Part shown: one piece after another, positions 51,450 to 61,461 of the stretch
How the letters are laid out: each line of letters starts with the position of its first letter
How positions within the stretch are numbered: position 1 is the first letter of the stretch
Assembly (NCBI GenBank): GCA_012799255.1
Contig: JAAZLQ010000084.1
Span: forward strand, 1 to 64,000
DNA from: Bacillota bacterium
GTDB taxonomy: Bacteria; Bacillota_G; Limnochordia; DTU010
Direction: 5' to 3'
Length of the DNA: 64,000 bases
The notes under the pieces: generated by a model
The model's input: the letters and a program-made list of their open reading frames with translations, nothing else
What the model was told of the DNA's origin: nothing
The model's database searches: none
Position numbers and translations under genes: made by a program

Positions 51450-52709
51450 ATGGAAGAAACAAGAGTTGTCTTGCACAAGGCGGGAGAGATTTCTCCTGTT
51501 AGTGCTAGGCAATATGTAGATGTGGGTGGATATGAAGGGCTGAGAAAGGCATTAAAAGATCCTGATCAGATTGTGGATATTATCAAGGCATCTGGCCTAA
51601 GAGGTAGGGGAGGGGCTGGTTTTCCTACCGGGTTGAAACTGGGTTTTACAAAGCAAACCCCTGCGGATAAGAAGTATGTTGTTTGTAACGCAGATGAAGG
51701 TGAACCTGGCACCAATAAGGATCGGGTGATCTTGGAAGAAATACCTCACCGATTGCTAGAAGGGATGGCTATTGCAGGTGTGGCTGTAGGGGCGGATCAG
51801 GGCTATATCTATCTGAGGGCAGAATATCCTTATGTGAAAAAGGTCCTAGAACAGGCACTAGGGAAAGCGAGAGAAGCTGGGTTTATTGGGGAAAACATTT
51901 TGGGTAGTGGCTTTAACTTCGACATTCAAATCTTCGTTGGTGCAGGAGCTTATGTTTGTGGCGAGGAAACAGCCCTCTTAGATTCGCTGGAAGGGAAACG
52001 CGGCGAACCTCGCGTCAAACCACCGTTTCCAGGCGTTTCTGGGTTATGGGGAAAACCTACCCTGGTAAACAACGTGGAAACCCTCGCTAACCTCCCGGGG
52101 ATCATGGTCAACGGTCCAGCGTGGTTCAGGAAAATGGGGACAGAGAATTTTCCCGGTACCAAACTCTTTACCCTTTCTGGCAACGTGGTCAATCCTGGAG
52201 TTTATGAGTTCCCAGTGGGCATAACAATTCGCGAGCTATTTGAGGATGTGGGCGGTGGTTGCCCTAACGGACGAAAACTCTATGCGATCCAGACTGGGGG
52301 AGCTTCTGGCAATATTATACCTGCATCACTCTTGGATACGCCAATGGATGTGGATGCCTGTGAACAGGTGGGAGCCACTTTTGGCGCAGGTGATCTCATG
52401 TTCATGGATGAAAACTGCTGCTTGCTGGATATTTTAGAAAATCTCACCGAGTTTTTTGTGAAGGAGTCTTGCGGAAAGTGTACTCCTTGTCGTGAAGGTA
52501 ACCCACAATTATTAGCACTTGTTCAGCGCTTTAAGCATGGGACTGCTTCGGAGAAAGACTTAAAACTGATGTTGGATTTAGGAAAAGTGATGACCGGAGG
52601 TGCGTTGTGCGGACTCGGTCAAATGGCTCCCAACCCCATTCTCTCCACAGTTCGCTTTTTCCCACATTTGTTTGGAGCGGAAACTCTTTATGCAAGGGGG
52701 GCAAGTTGA
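51450..52709 (+). CDS. NuoF/HndC-like flavin subunit
   Basis: About 419 residues of the 51-kDa family: GLRGRGGAGFPTG, NADEGEPGTNKDR (FMN/NAD site), GAGAYVCGEETALLDSLEG, then ESCGKCTPCREG and a last Cys in ALCGLGQ for a [4Fe-4S] cluster. It binds FMN and reduces NAD+. It is shorter than bifurcating HndC (no extra N-terminal 2Fe-2S or C-terminal ferredoxin domain). ATG 51450 with AGGAG upstream. Its stop overlaps the fdhA start. Confidence 0.93.
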   Translation: MEETRVVLHKAGEISPVSARQYVDVGGYEGLRKALKDPDQIVDIIKASGLRGRGGAGFPTGLKLGFTKQTPADKKYVVCNADEGEPGTNKDRVILEEIPHRLLEGMAIAGVAVGADQGYIYLRAEYPYVKKVLEQALGKAREAGFIGENILGSGFNFDIQIFVGAGAYVCGEETALLDSLEGKRGEPRVKPPFPGVSGLWGKPTLVNNVETLANLPGIMVNGPAWFRKMGTENFPGTKLFTLSGNVVNPGVYEFPVGITIRELFEDVGGGCPNGRKLYAIQTGGASGNIIPASLLDTPMDVDACEQVGATFGAGDLMFMDENCCLLDILENLTEFFVKESCGKCTPCREGNPQLLALVQRFKHGTASEKDLKLMLDLGKVMTGGALCGLGQMAPNPILSTVRFFPHLFGAETLYARGAS

Positions 52710-55384
52710 TGTATAAGGTAACTATTGATGGAAAGCCCATAGAGGTTAGCCCGGGAACTACAGTTTTACAGGCATGTGAAGCTTTAGGTGTGGAAATTCC
52801 CACATTTTGTTACCTAAAGCATCTCAACCCAGAAGGGTCTTGCCGCATGTGTGTTGTTGAGGTTGCGGGAGTCAAAAATTTGCAAATCTCTTGTGCCACC
52901 GCTTGTTGGGATGGCATGGAAGTGACTACAAAAAACGAGCGCATTGTGTCATTTAGGCGTATGATCATCGAACTTCTCTTGGCTAATCATGAGGCAGATT
53001 GCTTCTCCTGTCCGGCTACTGGTCGCTGCAAGTTGTACCAATATGCTATGGAATATGGGGTCGAGGAAACGCGCTTTGAGAGGTTTAAGGAGGTTCGCCC
53101 TAAGGATGAGTCCAGCGAATTCTTTAATTATGACCCTTCGAAGTGTATTCTCTGCCGTAGGTGCGTGCGTACCTGTCACGAACTGCAGAGCAATCACACT
53201 TTGAGCTTGAAGAATCGGGGATCTGATACTTGGGTGGGTTTGCCTTTTGACAAGTTATTTAAAGATAGTAACTGCGTATCTTGTGGAAACTGTGTCTCGG
53301 TGTGTCCCACTGGGGCTTTAACCACCAAACAGAGCAAAACATATCGAGCCTGGGAAGTAACAAAAACCCGTACTACTTGTCCCTACTGTGGTGTGGGATG
53401 TCAGATGGATCTGCTAGTGAAAAATGGTGAAGTAGTTGGGGTGGAGCCCGCAGATGGTCGCGCGAATCATGGATTGCTCTGTGTGAAGGGTAAGTTCGCC
53501 TATCAGTTCATAAGTCATCCCGATAGATTGAAAACACCGTTGATTAGAAAAGAGGGCACCCTACAGCCGGTAAGCTGGGATGAAGCCCTTGACTATGTCA
53601 CAACTGGAATCAAGAAGATTAAAGAGGAGAGTGGCCCAGATGCTATCGCTGGTTTTGCTTCTGCTCGGGCCACCAATGAAGATAATTACCTGTTCATGAA
53701 AATGATGCGTGCTGCTATAGGAACCAATAATGTGGATCATTGTGCCCGGCTTTGACACTCTTCTACAGTGGCTGGTCTAGCCACAACGTTGGGCAGTGGA
53801 GCTATGACCAACTCCATCGCTGAAGTAGTGGATGCGGATGTAATTTTCGTGGTTGGTTCAAACACCACCGAGGCACATCCTGTGATAGGGGCCCAAATTC
53901 GCCAAGCGGTTGGTAAGGGTGCCAAGTTGATTGTGGCAGAACCGCGGGAAATCCCCTTAGTTCAGGATGCGGAAATCTTTCTACCAATTAAACCAGGCAC
54001 CAATATTGCCCTTTTTAATGGGATGATGAACGTAATAGTTAACGAGGGTCTTTTAGATCGGGAATACGTGGAAAACCGTACTGAGGGTTTTGAAGAGTTA
54101 TGGGAAGTAATTAGCGCATACACCCCAGAAAAGGCTGCCAAGATCTGCGGAATAGATCCAGAAGATCTAAAAGCAGCAGCAAGATTATACGCGTCGGCTG
54201 AAAAAGCTCCTATTTTTTACGCAATGGGCGTTACCCAGCATTCGTCTGGAACTGCAGGAGTGATGGCCATAGCAAACTTAGCCCTGCTTTGCGGTAAACT
54301 GGGTAAATACGGATGCGGAGTGAATCCACTCCGGGGGCAAAACAATGTTCAAGGTGCGTGTGATATGGGTTGTCTCCCGGGGGATTATACTGGCTATCAG
54401 AAGGTCGCCAACCCAGAGGTTAGAGGCAAGTTTGAAAAAGAGTGGGGTGTCGCGCTTCCCGCGAAACCTGGTCTAACTGTTACAGAAGCGATTAATGCGA
54501 TTGAACGGGGTGAAGTACGGTGCCTGTACATTATGGGCGAAAACCCCATGTTGAGTGATCCCAACTTAAACCATACAGAACAGCTTTTTAAGAAACTGGA
54601 TCTGCTCATTGTCCAGGACATCTTTCTCACCGAGACCGCGGAGTTTGCTGACGTGGTACTCCCCGCCACTTGTTTTGCTGAAAAGGAGGGTACCTTCACC
54701 AATACTGAACGCAGGGTGCAACGGGTGAGGCGTGCAGTAAACGGTCCTGGTGAGAGTCGCGCAGACTGGGAAATTTTAGTGGACATAATGGAACGCCTTG
54801 GTTATCAGAACGAGTTTACATCTCCGAGGGAGATTCTGGAGGAAATCGCGCGAGTAACTCCTTCATATGGTGGATTTAGCTTTGAACGATTGGAGAAGGA
54901 ACATCGCCAATGGCCTTGTCCCACCAGGGAACATCCTGGCACCCCTATTCTCCATGTAGGTAAGTTCTCCCGTGGGGAGCGGGCACTCTTTAAGCCTTCT
55001 CCCTATATTCCCTCTGCGGAACAGCCAGATGAGGATTATCCTTTGATTCTTACCACGGGTAGGATCCTTTATCATTACCATACTCGAACGATGACGGGCA
55101 AAAATGAAAATCTCAATCGCGTGGTGGGTCGCTCGTTTGTGGAGATTAACCCCACCGATGCAGCAAAGTTAGGGATTAAAAATGGTGAGCGCGCTAAGGT
55201 CTCGTCTAGAAGGGGAGAAGTGGTGGTAGACGCATTGATTACGGACAGGGTAACTGAAGGAGTGGTGTTTATGCCCTTCCATTTTGCAGATGGTGCTGCC
55301 AATCGCTTAACTAACAATGTTCTTGACCCAATTGCCAAGATTCCTGAGTATAAGGTTTGTGCGGCCAAAGTGCAAAGGGGTTAG
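52709..55384 (+). CDS. fdhA: NAD-linked formate dehydrogenase alpha subunit, selenocysteine enzyme
   Basis: 891 residues read through an in-frame TGA at 53753 (Sec349) in DHCARLU-HSSTVAGL, the known catalytic Sec site of FdhF/FdhA; downstream the same frame continues to TAG 55382. Domains in order: [2Fe-2S] (CYLKHLNPEGSCRMC), His-Cys (HEADCFSCPATGRC), two [4Fe-4S] (CILCRRCVRTC; CVSCGNCVSVCPTGAL), Mo-enzyme [4Fe-4S] (CPYCGVGC), molybdopterin domains (LLCGKLGKYGCGVNPLRGQN) and a dinucleotide domain (TTGRILYHYHTRTMTGKNEN). It oxidises formate or reduces CO2. It starts inside the nuoF stop. Confidence 0.95.
53753..53784 (+). promoter_or_regulatory. Selenocysteine UGA and SECIS-like hairpin
   Basis: TGA 53753-53755 followed 12 bases later by GTGGCT-GGTCT-AGCCAC (53768-53784). 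The apical loop GGTCT matches the loop bases read by SelB in the E. coli fdhF SECIS, and the spacing is within the bacterial range. Confidence 0.88.
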
Positions 55385-55387
55385 TTT

Positions 55388-56005
55388 ATGACTTTGTTTA
55401 AAAGTGCAGTGATCCTTGCGGGTGGCAAGTCCACCCGCATGGGTTTCGACAAGCAAATGCTGGAAAGTGGTGGCAAGCGCCTTGTTGATCACATCATCAC
55501 TCAACTTGAGTCAGTTTTTGAAGACGTGATGGTGGCCAGTTCCGACCCTGGACTTTATGATCAGGATAGAGTTAGGATTATCCAGGACGTGTACAAAGAT
55601 AAGGGACCATTGGGGGGTATTCACTCTGCTTTGCTTCAGGCCCAAAGTGAGATGGTCTTCGTTATCGCCTGCGATATGCCCTTCATCGATATCCCTTATA
55701 TCAACTATATGACCCTGCTATTAAAAGAAGATTACTACCATGCCTGTGTTACCTCTGGGCAAGGTTATCTTGAGCCATTCCACGGCTTTTACTCCCGCTC
55801 CTGTCTTCCTCTGCTGGAAGAGGAGTTGGCGCAAGGCAGGACCTCCGTAAATCGCTTTCTACGCAAAGCAAAGACACTGATCATACCTGAAAAAGTAGCA
55901 AGTTCTTTTCTCCCAGATTGGTTAGCATTTACAAACCTAAACACTCCCGAAGACTATAAGGAGTATTTAAGAGGTGTTGCCAATGGATCTGACCAAAGAG
56001 TTTGA
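55388..56005 (+). CDS. mobA: MobA, molybdenum cofactor guanylyltransferase
   Basis: 205 residues. Nucleotide-binding start SAVILAGGKSTRMGFDKQML, then KGPLGGIHSAL, VFVIACDMPFI (Mg2+ site) and a C-terminal NLNTPEDYKEY. It links GMP to molybdopterin to give the dinucleotide that FdhA needs. It follows fdhA by three bases and overlaps fdhD. Confidence 0.93.
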   Translation: MTLFKSAVILAGGKSTRMGFDKQMLESGGKRLVDHIITQLESVFEDVMVASSDPGLYDQDRVRIIQDVYKDKGPLGGIHSALLQAQSEMVFVIACDMPFIDIPYINYMTLLLKEDYYHACVTSGQGYLEPFHGFYSRSCLPLLEEELAQGRTSVNRFLRKAKTLIIPEKVASSFLPDWLAFTNLNTPEDYKEYLRGVANGSDQRV

Positions 56006-56687
56006 AATAAAGAGAGTCGAAAATGGCACGAGTCACAATGTTATGGACAGCGTCATTGTGGAGCACGAGTTTAGTCTGTATGTAAATGACCAACTGTACA
56101 CAGAACTCCTTTGTAGTCCAGCCAACCTAGAACCATTAGTCTATGGTTACCTTTATGCCCAAGGAATAATCAAAAAGAAAGATGATCTACTCTCTCTATC
56201 GATTGATCACAATCAGGCGGAGATATTGCTCGAACAGGGGAACTATACGGACGATGTCCAAAACAGTAACAACACCAGCTCCGAGCTAATACTGCAGGCG
56301 GAAGAAATCTTCGACGCAGTAAACAGGTTTAACAGTCAATCTTCCTTGTTTGCTTCCACTGGAGGAGTACATAGCGCCGCCCTTTGCCACTGTGATGGAA
56401 GAACGGTTTTTATGGAAGATATAGGGAGGCATAATGCCGTTGATAAGGCCATTGGGCAAGGGCTACTAGAGGGCTGGGACCTTTCGCGCTGCTTCTTAAT
56501 TACCAGTGGGAGGGTTCCCAAAGAGTTAGTAACCAAAGCGTTGAATACGGGACTTAGGATCATCATTTCCCGCTCTGCTCCCACTGATCAAGCGGTAGAA
56601 CTGGCTCGGAAGAAGGGAATAACCCTCTGTGGCTTTGTCCGGGGAAGCCGGATGAATGTCTATAGCACACCTCAAAGAATTGACTAA
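55983..56687 (+). CDS. fdhD: FdhD, sulfurtransferase-type formate dehydrogenase accessory protein, lacking CxxC
   Basis: About 234 residues, shorter than usual (~260-280). Family signatures are seen: LCSPANLEPLVYGYLYAQGI, ASTGGVHSAAL, FMEDIGRHNAVDKAIG, FLITSGRVPKELV and IISRSAPTDQAVELA. The CxxC that takes sulfur from a cysteine desulfurase in E. coli FdhD is missing; where it should lie (~85-105) the sequence is Asn/Asp/Ser-rich with no Cys. It may bind the cofactor without sulfur transfer. ATG 55983 has AAGAGGTG upstream. Last gene of the operon. Confidence 0.9.
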   Translation: MDLTKEFEIKRVENGTSHNVMDSVIVEHEFSLYVNDQLYTELLCSPANLEPLVYGYLYAQGIIKKKDDLLSLSIDHNQAEILLEQGNYTDDVQNSNNTSSELILQAEEIFDAVNRFNSQSSLFASTGGVHSAALCHCDGRTVFMEDIGRHNAVDKAIGQGLLEGWDLSRCFLITSGRVPKELVTKALNTGLRIIISRSAPTDQAVELARKKGITLCGFVRGSRMNVYSTPQRID

Positions 56688-56696
56688 GCATGGCAG

Positions 56697-56730
56697 CCTG
56701 CCAGCAGGTTTTTGGTAAGTTAATGAGAAA
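56697..56730 (+). terminator. Possible weak operon terminator
   Basis: Short stem CCTG/CAGG followed by TTTTTGG, 10 bases after fdhD. Weak stem. Confidence 0.35.
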
Positions 56731-56794
56731 GTTGGATTATATGCTAGTCCAAGCGTGAGCTTTACCAAGGACATTTTGCAAAGGAGGGGCTGTA

Positions 56795-57442
56795 ATGGAT
56801 CTAGGTGTGGATTTAATACTAAAAAAACTACTAGCAGATGATCCTTCGTTGGCAGGGAACAGACAAGAGATTTTACGAGCATTCGAACTCTGGAGGGATT
56901 CCTATTCCCAGGGAAACAAGACGCTTGTTTGCGGTAACGGTGGGAGTGCAGCGGATAGCGAACATATTGTGGGCGAACTGATGAAAGGATTTTTGTTGCG
57001 ACGGCCCTTGCCCGTTCAGGAACAAGAGCAACTGCAAGCAGAATTTGGTGATGCGGGAACCTACTTAGCCCAGCATCTACAAGGGGCATTGCCAGCCATT
57101 TCCCTTGTCAGCCAGACAAGTCTGATTACTGCATTCGCCAACGATGTGGCGGCTGACCTGGTCTTCGCCCAACAGGTCTATGGCTACGGACAAAAGGGAG
57201 ATGTCTTAGTGGCCCTCAGCACATCGGGAAACTCCGTAAATGTTTTGCATGCATTGCGCGTTGCTAAATTGAAAGGAATGAAAACGATAGGGTTTATGGG
57301 AGGCCAGTCTGGTCAGATGGAATCTCTCTGTGATGTAACGATCAAGGTTCCTTACACTTCAACTCCTGATATCCAACAGCGCCATCTAGCTATTTACCAT
57401 GCTCTTTGTGCAATGTTAGAACAGCACTTCTTTACATCCTAA
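56795..57442 (+). CDS. gmhA: SIS-domain phosphoheptose isomerase (GmhA-like)
   Basis: 215 residues. VCGNGGSAADSEHIVGEL and ALSTSGNSVNVLHAL are the GmhA phosphosugar-binding loops, and TPDIQQRHLAIYHALC holds the catalytic His region. It converts sedoheptulose 7-phosphate to D-glycero-manno-heptose 7-phosphate for LPS or S-layer heptose. Other heptose genes are not in the window. AAAGGAGGGG precedes the start. Confidence 0.88.
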   Translation: MDLGVDLILKKLLADDPSLAGNRQEILRAFELWRDSYSQGNKTLVCGNGGSAADSEHIVGELMKGFLLRRPLPVQEQEQLQAEFGDAGTYLAQHLQGALPAISLVSQTSLITAFANDVAADLVFAQQVYGYGQKGDVLVALSTSGNSVNVLHALRVAKLKGMKTIGFMGGQSGQMESLCDVTIKVPYTSTPDIQQRHLAIYHALCAMLEQHFFTS

Positions 57443-57445
57443 GTT

Positions 57446-57473
57446 AAATCCCCTAGCCAGGCTAGGGGATTTA
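57446..57473. terminator. Bidirectional terminator, convergent genes
   Basis: AAATCCCCTAGC/GCTAGGGGATTT 12-bp perfect stem between gmhA and the minus-strand importer. Confidence 0.8.
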
Positions 57474-57487
57474 AAACGTTAAAGAGC

Positions 57488-58561
57488 TTATTCAGGCAAA
57501 ATGTGGGCCACTTTTGGTGAAAAGTACACTCCCACTATATCACCCTCAGCATAGACTCCATGCTCAATAGGTGAAGATACTACTGCCTGTAGGTTTTTCT
57601 CCTCTACCAACACATTATACTCAACCGAAGAACCAAGATAAACTACATTGCTGATTGTACCGTTAGTGTAACTTTGTTCGCCTCCTAGATGAATTGACTC
57701 GGGACGCAAAACTAATTTTACCTTGCTTCCTGGTGGAAGATGTCTCCCGTGCTCGATCTTGAGCACTTGACCCCATAGTGCCACATCCACATGGTTAGCA
57801 TGGGATTTTACTACTTGGCCTTCCACAAAGTTAACCTTGCCAATAAAATCAGCGACGAAGGCTGAGTTAGGGCGCTCGTAGATTTGCATAGGCGTTCCAT
57901 CTTGCTCAATGCGACCCTCATTCATGATAACTACCCGATCAGAAATAGCCATGGCTTCACTTTGATCATGGGTAACATAAATTGCTGTGATGCCTAGATG
58001 TTGTTGAATGCGGCGGATTTCAGAGCGCATCTGTTCCCGCAATTTTGCATCTAGGTTTGAGAGCGGCTCATCAAAAAGTAGTACCCGTGGCTCGTTGACA
58101 ATCGCTCTGGCCAAAGCAACCCGCTGCTGTTGTCCACCGGAGAGTTGATCGGGCATTCTTTTTCCCAAACCAGCAAGACCTACTAAGTCTAAGATTGCAT
58201 CTACCCTTTGGGCAATTTCCGATTTTGGGATTTTTCTTACGCTAAGACCGAAACCTACGTTATCCTGCACCGTTAGATGGGGAAAGATGGCATAGTTCTG
58301 GAAGACCATAGCACTATCCCTTTGATCTGGTGGGAGATTGGTTACGTCTAAATCTCCAAAGAAAATTTGCCCCCGCGTGGGAATTTCAAATCCGGAAATC
58401 ATTCGTAGAGCAGTTGTTTTGCCACAACCGGAGGGACCTAGTAGCGTAACTAGCTCTCCTTCCTTAATCTCTAGGGAAACATCATCAACTGCCACAACTT
58501 TTTTGCGATTCTCATCGGGACTGTCGAATTCTTTACGCAAGTTCTTTAAAATTACTCCCAT
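57488..58561 (-). CDS. Iron/phosphonate-type ABC importer ATPase (FbpC/PotA-like)
   Basis: About 357 residues: Walker A GPSGCGKTT, LSGGQQQRVALARAI, Walker B LLFDEPLSNLDAKLR, switch THDQSEAM, and a C-terminal TOBE region with VLRPESIHL. The FbpC/PotA/CysA group is defined mostly by its permease and binding protein, both of the ferric-iron type here. Start 58561 is chosen over 58567 for ribosome-site spacing. Confidence 0.9.
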   Translation of the reverse strand: MGVILKNLRKEFDSPDENRKKVVAVDDVSLEIKEGELVTLLGPSGCGKTTALRMISGFEIPTRGQIFFGDLDVTNLPPDQRDSAMVFQNYAIFPHLTVQDNVGFGLSVRKIPKSEIAQRVDAILDLVGLAGLGKRMPDQLSGGQQQRVALARAIVNEPRVLLFDEPLSNLDAKLREQMRSEIRRIQQHLGITAIYVTHDQSEAMAISDRVVIMNEGRIEQDGTPMQIYERPNSAFVADFIGKVNFVEGQVVKSHANHVDVALWGQVLKIEHGRHLPPGSKVKLVLRPESIHLGGEQSYTNGTISNVVYLGSSVEYNVLVEEKNLQAVVSSPIEHGVYAEGDIVGVYFSPKVAHILPE

Positions 58562-58576
58562 TACCATGTTCCCCCT

Positions 58577-60277
58577 CTAAAATCTTGTCTCGAACTTGAC
58601 TCCGAGTATGCGATCAACTACAAGCCTAATCACAAAGATAGCCACAAGAATGATGGCAACTAAAATCAGACTAAATGCTGCTGCGGCCCCTAAACGTCCT
58701 GAACTCACTTGTGCGAGGATTTGAACCGTCATTAAGTTCCAATCCGCCGAAACCAGGAAGATGGCTGCACTGATGGCAGTCATGGAGCGCACAAAAGCAA
58801 AGACCAATCCCGAGAAAAAGGCGGGAGAAATCAACGGAAGAGTGATGCGCCGAAACACGGTTTGTGAGTTGGCCCCTAAATCCGTTGCAGCCTCTTCGAT
58901 TCCAGGATCAATTTGCTGTAATGTGGCCACTCCATTTTGAATTCCCACCGGAACATAACGGAACACAAAGTTAGCCACGAGAATGGTCAAGGTACCTGTT
59001 AATAGTAGAGGACGTTGGTTGAAGGCTAAGATATAGCCAATTCCTACTACTGTCCCTGGTAGGGCAAAGCTAAGCATGGAGGTGAATTCCATGATCCCCT
59101 TGCCTAAGAAGTTGCGACGGACAACTAAGAAGGCAATAAACATACCCATAATTCCACTAATGGGGGTGGAGGCTAAGGCGACTGTCACAGTATCCTTTAT
59201 AGTTTGATAGCCCACATCCCAGACGTAGCGGAAATTGCGGAGTGTAAAACTGTAGTCATAGCCCCAGGCCTGAGAAAACGCCCCAATAAAGATAATTCCG
59301 TAGAAGACTAGAACAACCAGGCTGATCAAGAGACAAAAGCCGAAGAGTACCCAACGGGTTGTGTTGCTAGTAGACTTCACTGTGGAGCGGGTGGGCTTGC
59401 CCGATACAGTCACATAATTTTTCTTGCTGACCCAGTATTTTTGCAGGATGAAGGCGGTTACTGATGGGATCAAGAGAACTACCGCTAGTGCTGCTCCTCC
59501 AGCTAAGTTATACATGCCGGTGATTTCCAAATAGGCCTGCACAGCAAGGGTTGGAAATGAACTTCCGGCCAAGACCAGAGGGTTTCCGAAATCCGCCAAT
59601 GATTCGATAAAAATGACCAGGAGGGCACTGGCTATCCCCGGCATTGCTAGGGGAAAGGTAACCCGCTTGAAAACTCTCCAACGACTTGCACCCAGATCAA
59701 ATGCAGCATCTTCTAAGGTTGGGTTAATTGCCTCCAAGACTCCTTTTAGGGATAAATAGGCAACAGGGAAAAATGTAATCGTCTGAGCGATCAAAAGCCC
59801 CCGTAAACCATAAATAGGGAAGTTTCTTATTCCCAACAAGTTGTAGGTGATAAAACCATTGTTGCCAAACAGTAACAAGATACTGAGGGCACTAACAAAG
59901 GGCGGTGAAATAATCGGAATAATGGAGACGAGGTTAAAAAACTTCTTGAATGGGATATTCACCCGTGTTATTGCAAAGGCCATAATGAATCCTACAAAAA
60001 CAGCTAATAAGGCGGAAAGCGCACCGGTAATAAGGCTATTGAACAGCGCTCTGCGCATGTACCAACTCTTAAACACATTAACATAGATAGCCCACACAGA
60101 TTCTCCAGCAGAGATACTCATTTGGAAAACTTTGATTATCGGCAAAATGATAAACAGAGCAAGCAAGGTAAAAATAGCCAGGATGGATAAGACCAGCCAA
60201 GGTTCTTTGCTCAACCGCTTCAACTCGAGGAAGACTTTTCGCGTCTTTTGCTTCGTTTCTGCCAACATAACACCCAC
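58577..60277 (-). CDS. Fused two-domain ABC permease (FbpB-like)
   Basis: About 566 residues, twelve helices in two halves, each with an EAA-type loop (DAAFDLGASRWRVFKRV and EAATDLGANSQTVFRRI). This duplicated layout is typical of FbpB ferric-iron or 2-aminoethylphosphonate permeases. GTG 60277 has GGGAGGAA 7 bases upstream; ATG 60268 is the alternative. Confidence 0.9.
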   Translation of the reverse strand: MGVMLAETKQKTRKVFLELKRLSKEPWLVLSILAIFTLLALFIILPIIKVFQMSISAGESVWAIYVNVFKSWYMRRALFNSLITGALSALLAVFVGFIMAFAITRVNIPFKKFFNLVSIIPIISPPFVSALSILLLFGNNGFITYNLLGIRNFPIYGLRGLLIAQTITFFPVAYLSLKGVLEAINPTLEDAAFDLGASRWRVFKRVTFPLAMPGIASALLVIFIESLADFGNPLVLAGSSFPTLAVQAYLEITGMYNLAGGAALAVVLLIPSVTAFILQKYWVSKKNYVTVSGKPTRSTVKSTSNTTRWVLFGFCLLISLVVLVFYGIIFIGAFSQAWGYDYSFTLRNFRYVWDVGYQTIKDTVTVALASTPISGIMGMFIAFLVVRRNFLGKGIMEFTSMLSFALPGTVVGIGYILAFNQRPLLLTGTLTILVANFVFRYVPVGIQNGVATLQQIDPGIEEAATDLGANSQTVFRRITLPLISPAFFSGLVFAFVRSMTAISAAIFLVSADWNLMTVQILAQVSSGRLGAAAAFSLILVAIILVAIFVIRLVVDRILGVKFETRF

Positions 60278-60320
60278 CGCAATTCCTCCCAAAAAGGGGG
60301 GCACAAGGCCCCTCCTTTAA

Positions 60321-61319
60321 TTATTGACCACGTAGTACTTCGTCGATCCACTTGTCAACGATTTCTTGGCGGTTAGCTCCTGCCCAGATAGCATCATACT
60401 CGATCAAAGGAATCTCTTTAAATGATGGGAGACCTTCACCGGCTACTGCTTCAGGATGAATTGGGAAGAAGAAGGTCTTCAACTCACCAAAGAGGTTTTG
60501 TGCTTCTAAGGAAATGAGCCAGTCAACCAAAGCTTGAGCGTCTTTCAGATTAGGTGCACCCTTCACAATGGAGATTGCAGGGGCCTCATAGCCAACACCT
60601 TCCTTGGGGAAGATCAATTTTAATGGATAACCTTCATCCATATACTTTAGGAAAGCTGGGGTGAACTGAATACCAATTCCTGCCTCACCAATTGCTACTG
60701 CTTGAGAAGGTGCTGTACCACTTTGGGTATAGGTTTGGATATTCTTGTTCAGCTCGCGCATGAAGCTAAATGCCTCTTCTTCGCCCCAAGCCAGAATCAA
60801 ACTAGCTACCAGGTTATAACCTGTACCAGAAGATTGAGGAGTGGGCATCTGAATTTCCTTAGCAAACTCAGGTTTAAGTAGGTCGTACCAAGACTCTGGC
60901 GCCTGTACGCCTGCCTTTGAAGCCCAAGCAGTGTTCATGGCAACACCCATGGGGTTCATATAGAAAGATGTCCAGTAACCTTCGCTATCTACAAACTTCT
61001 TGTCCAGCGCAGCAGCGTTTGGTGAAAAATAGGGTTGGGTGAGACCGCGCTCTTTAGCCAAGACATGGTTTTCACTTGGAGCACCCATCCAAATATCAGC
61101 CTTCGGATTGTCCCGTTCAGCCTCAAGTCTGGCTAAGGCTGGGCCAGAAGATAGGTGTACAAAGCGAACTTCGATGCCAGTGGCCTTAGTAAAAGCAGTA
61201 AGGATGTCTCGAGCGTTTTCCTCATCTACACTGGAGTAAACCAATAAGGGATCTGCAAAAGCAACTGCTGAAAGGGCAAATACCAACAACAAAGCAACAA
61301 ACAAAGATGTCTTTCTCAA
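60321..61319 (-). CDS. Extracellular iron/anion-binding protein (FbpA-like)
   Basis: About 332 residues: signal peptide TSLFVALLLVFALSAVAFA, then a type II binding fold with LLVYSSVDEENARDILTAF and DIWMGAPSENHVLAKERGL. This is the FbpA/phosphonate-binding group. Candidate ligands are ferric iron, aminoethylphosphonate or another metal anion such as tungstate. TTG 61319 has GGAGGG 7 bases upstream; ATG 61334 lies within that site. First gene of the unit. Confidence 0.88.
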   Translation of the reverse strand: MRKTSLFVALLLVFALSAVAFADPLLVYSSVDEENARDILTAFTKATGIEVRFVHLSSGPALARLEAERDNPKADIWMGAPSENHVLAKERGLTQPYFSPNAAALDKKFVDSEGYWTSFYMNPMGVAMNTAWASKAGVQAPESWYDLLKPEFAKEIQMPTPQSSGTGYNLVASLILAWGEEEAFSFMRELNKNIQTYTQSGTAPSQAVAIGEAGIGIQFTPAFLKYMDEGYPLKLIFPKEGVGYEAPAISIVKGAPNLKDAQALVDWLISLEAQNLFGELKTFFFPIHPEAVAGEGLPSFKEIPLIEYDAIWAGANRQEIVDKWIDEVLRGQ

Positions 61320-61395
61320 AATGTTTCCCTCCATTGTTATTGTTCTAGATTGGTCAAGCTCGACTAAACTAAGTGATCACCCCTTTTGTGGTAAC

Positions 61396-61461
61396 AAAAA
61401 AAGTAGGCTAAGAGAAACAGACCATGGTCTAAACCACAGTGCCAATTCCACGCCTACTCTT
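61396..61461 (-). promoter_or_regulatory. Leader terminator/attenuator before the iron-type importer
   Basis: On the minus strand AGTAGGC ... GCCTACT followed by seven T, enclosing an inner GACC/GGTC arm, 77 bases before the start codon. The upstream DUF2294 gene ends over 100 bases earlier. A structured leader continues upstream to about 61500 (TTTCCCCCACCACCTTGTGG). No riboswitch class is recognised. Confidence 0.55.

Noticed and set aside
53753..53755. TGA inside the formate dehydrogenase gene read as a stop, frameshift or pseudogene
   Set aside because: It is in frame on both sides at the exact Sec position of the family and followed by a SECIS-like hairpin.
57488..61319. Assigning the importer to molybdate/tungstate because it is next to the fdh operon
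   Set aside because: The fused permease and FbpA-like binding protein fit ferric iron/phosphonate systems better; ModA/WtpA motifs are not seen.
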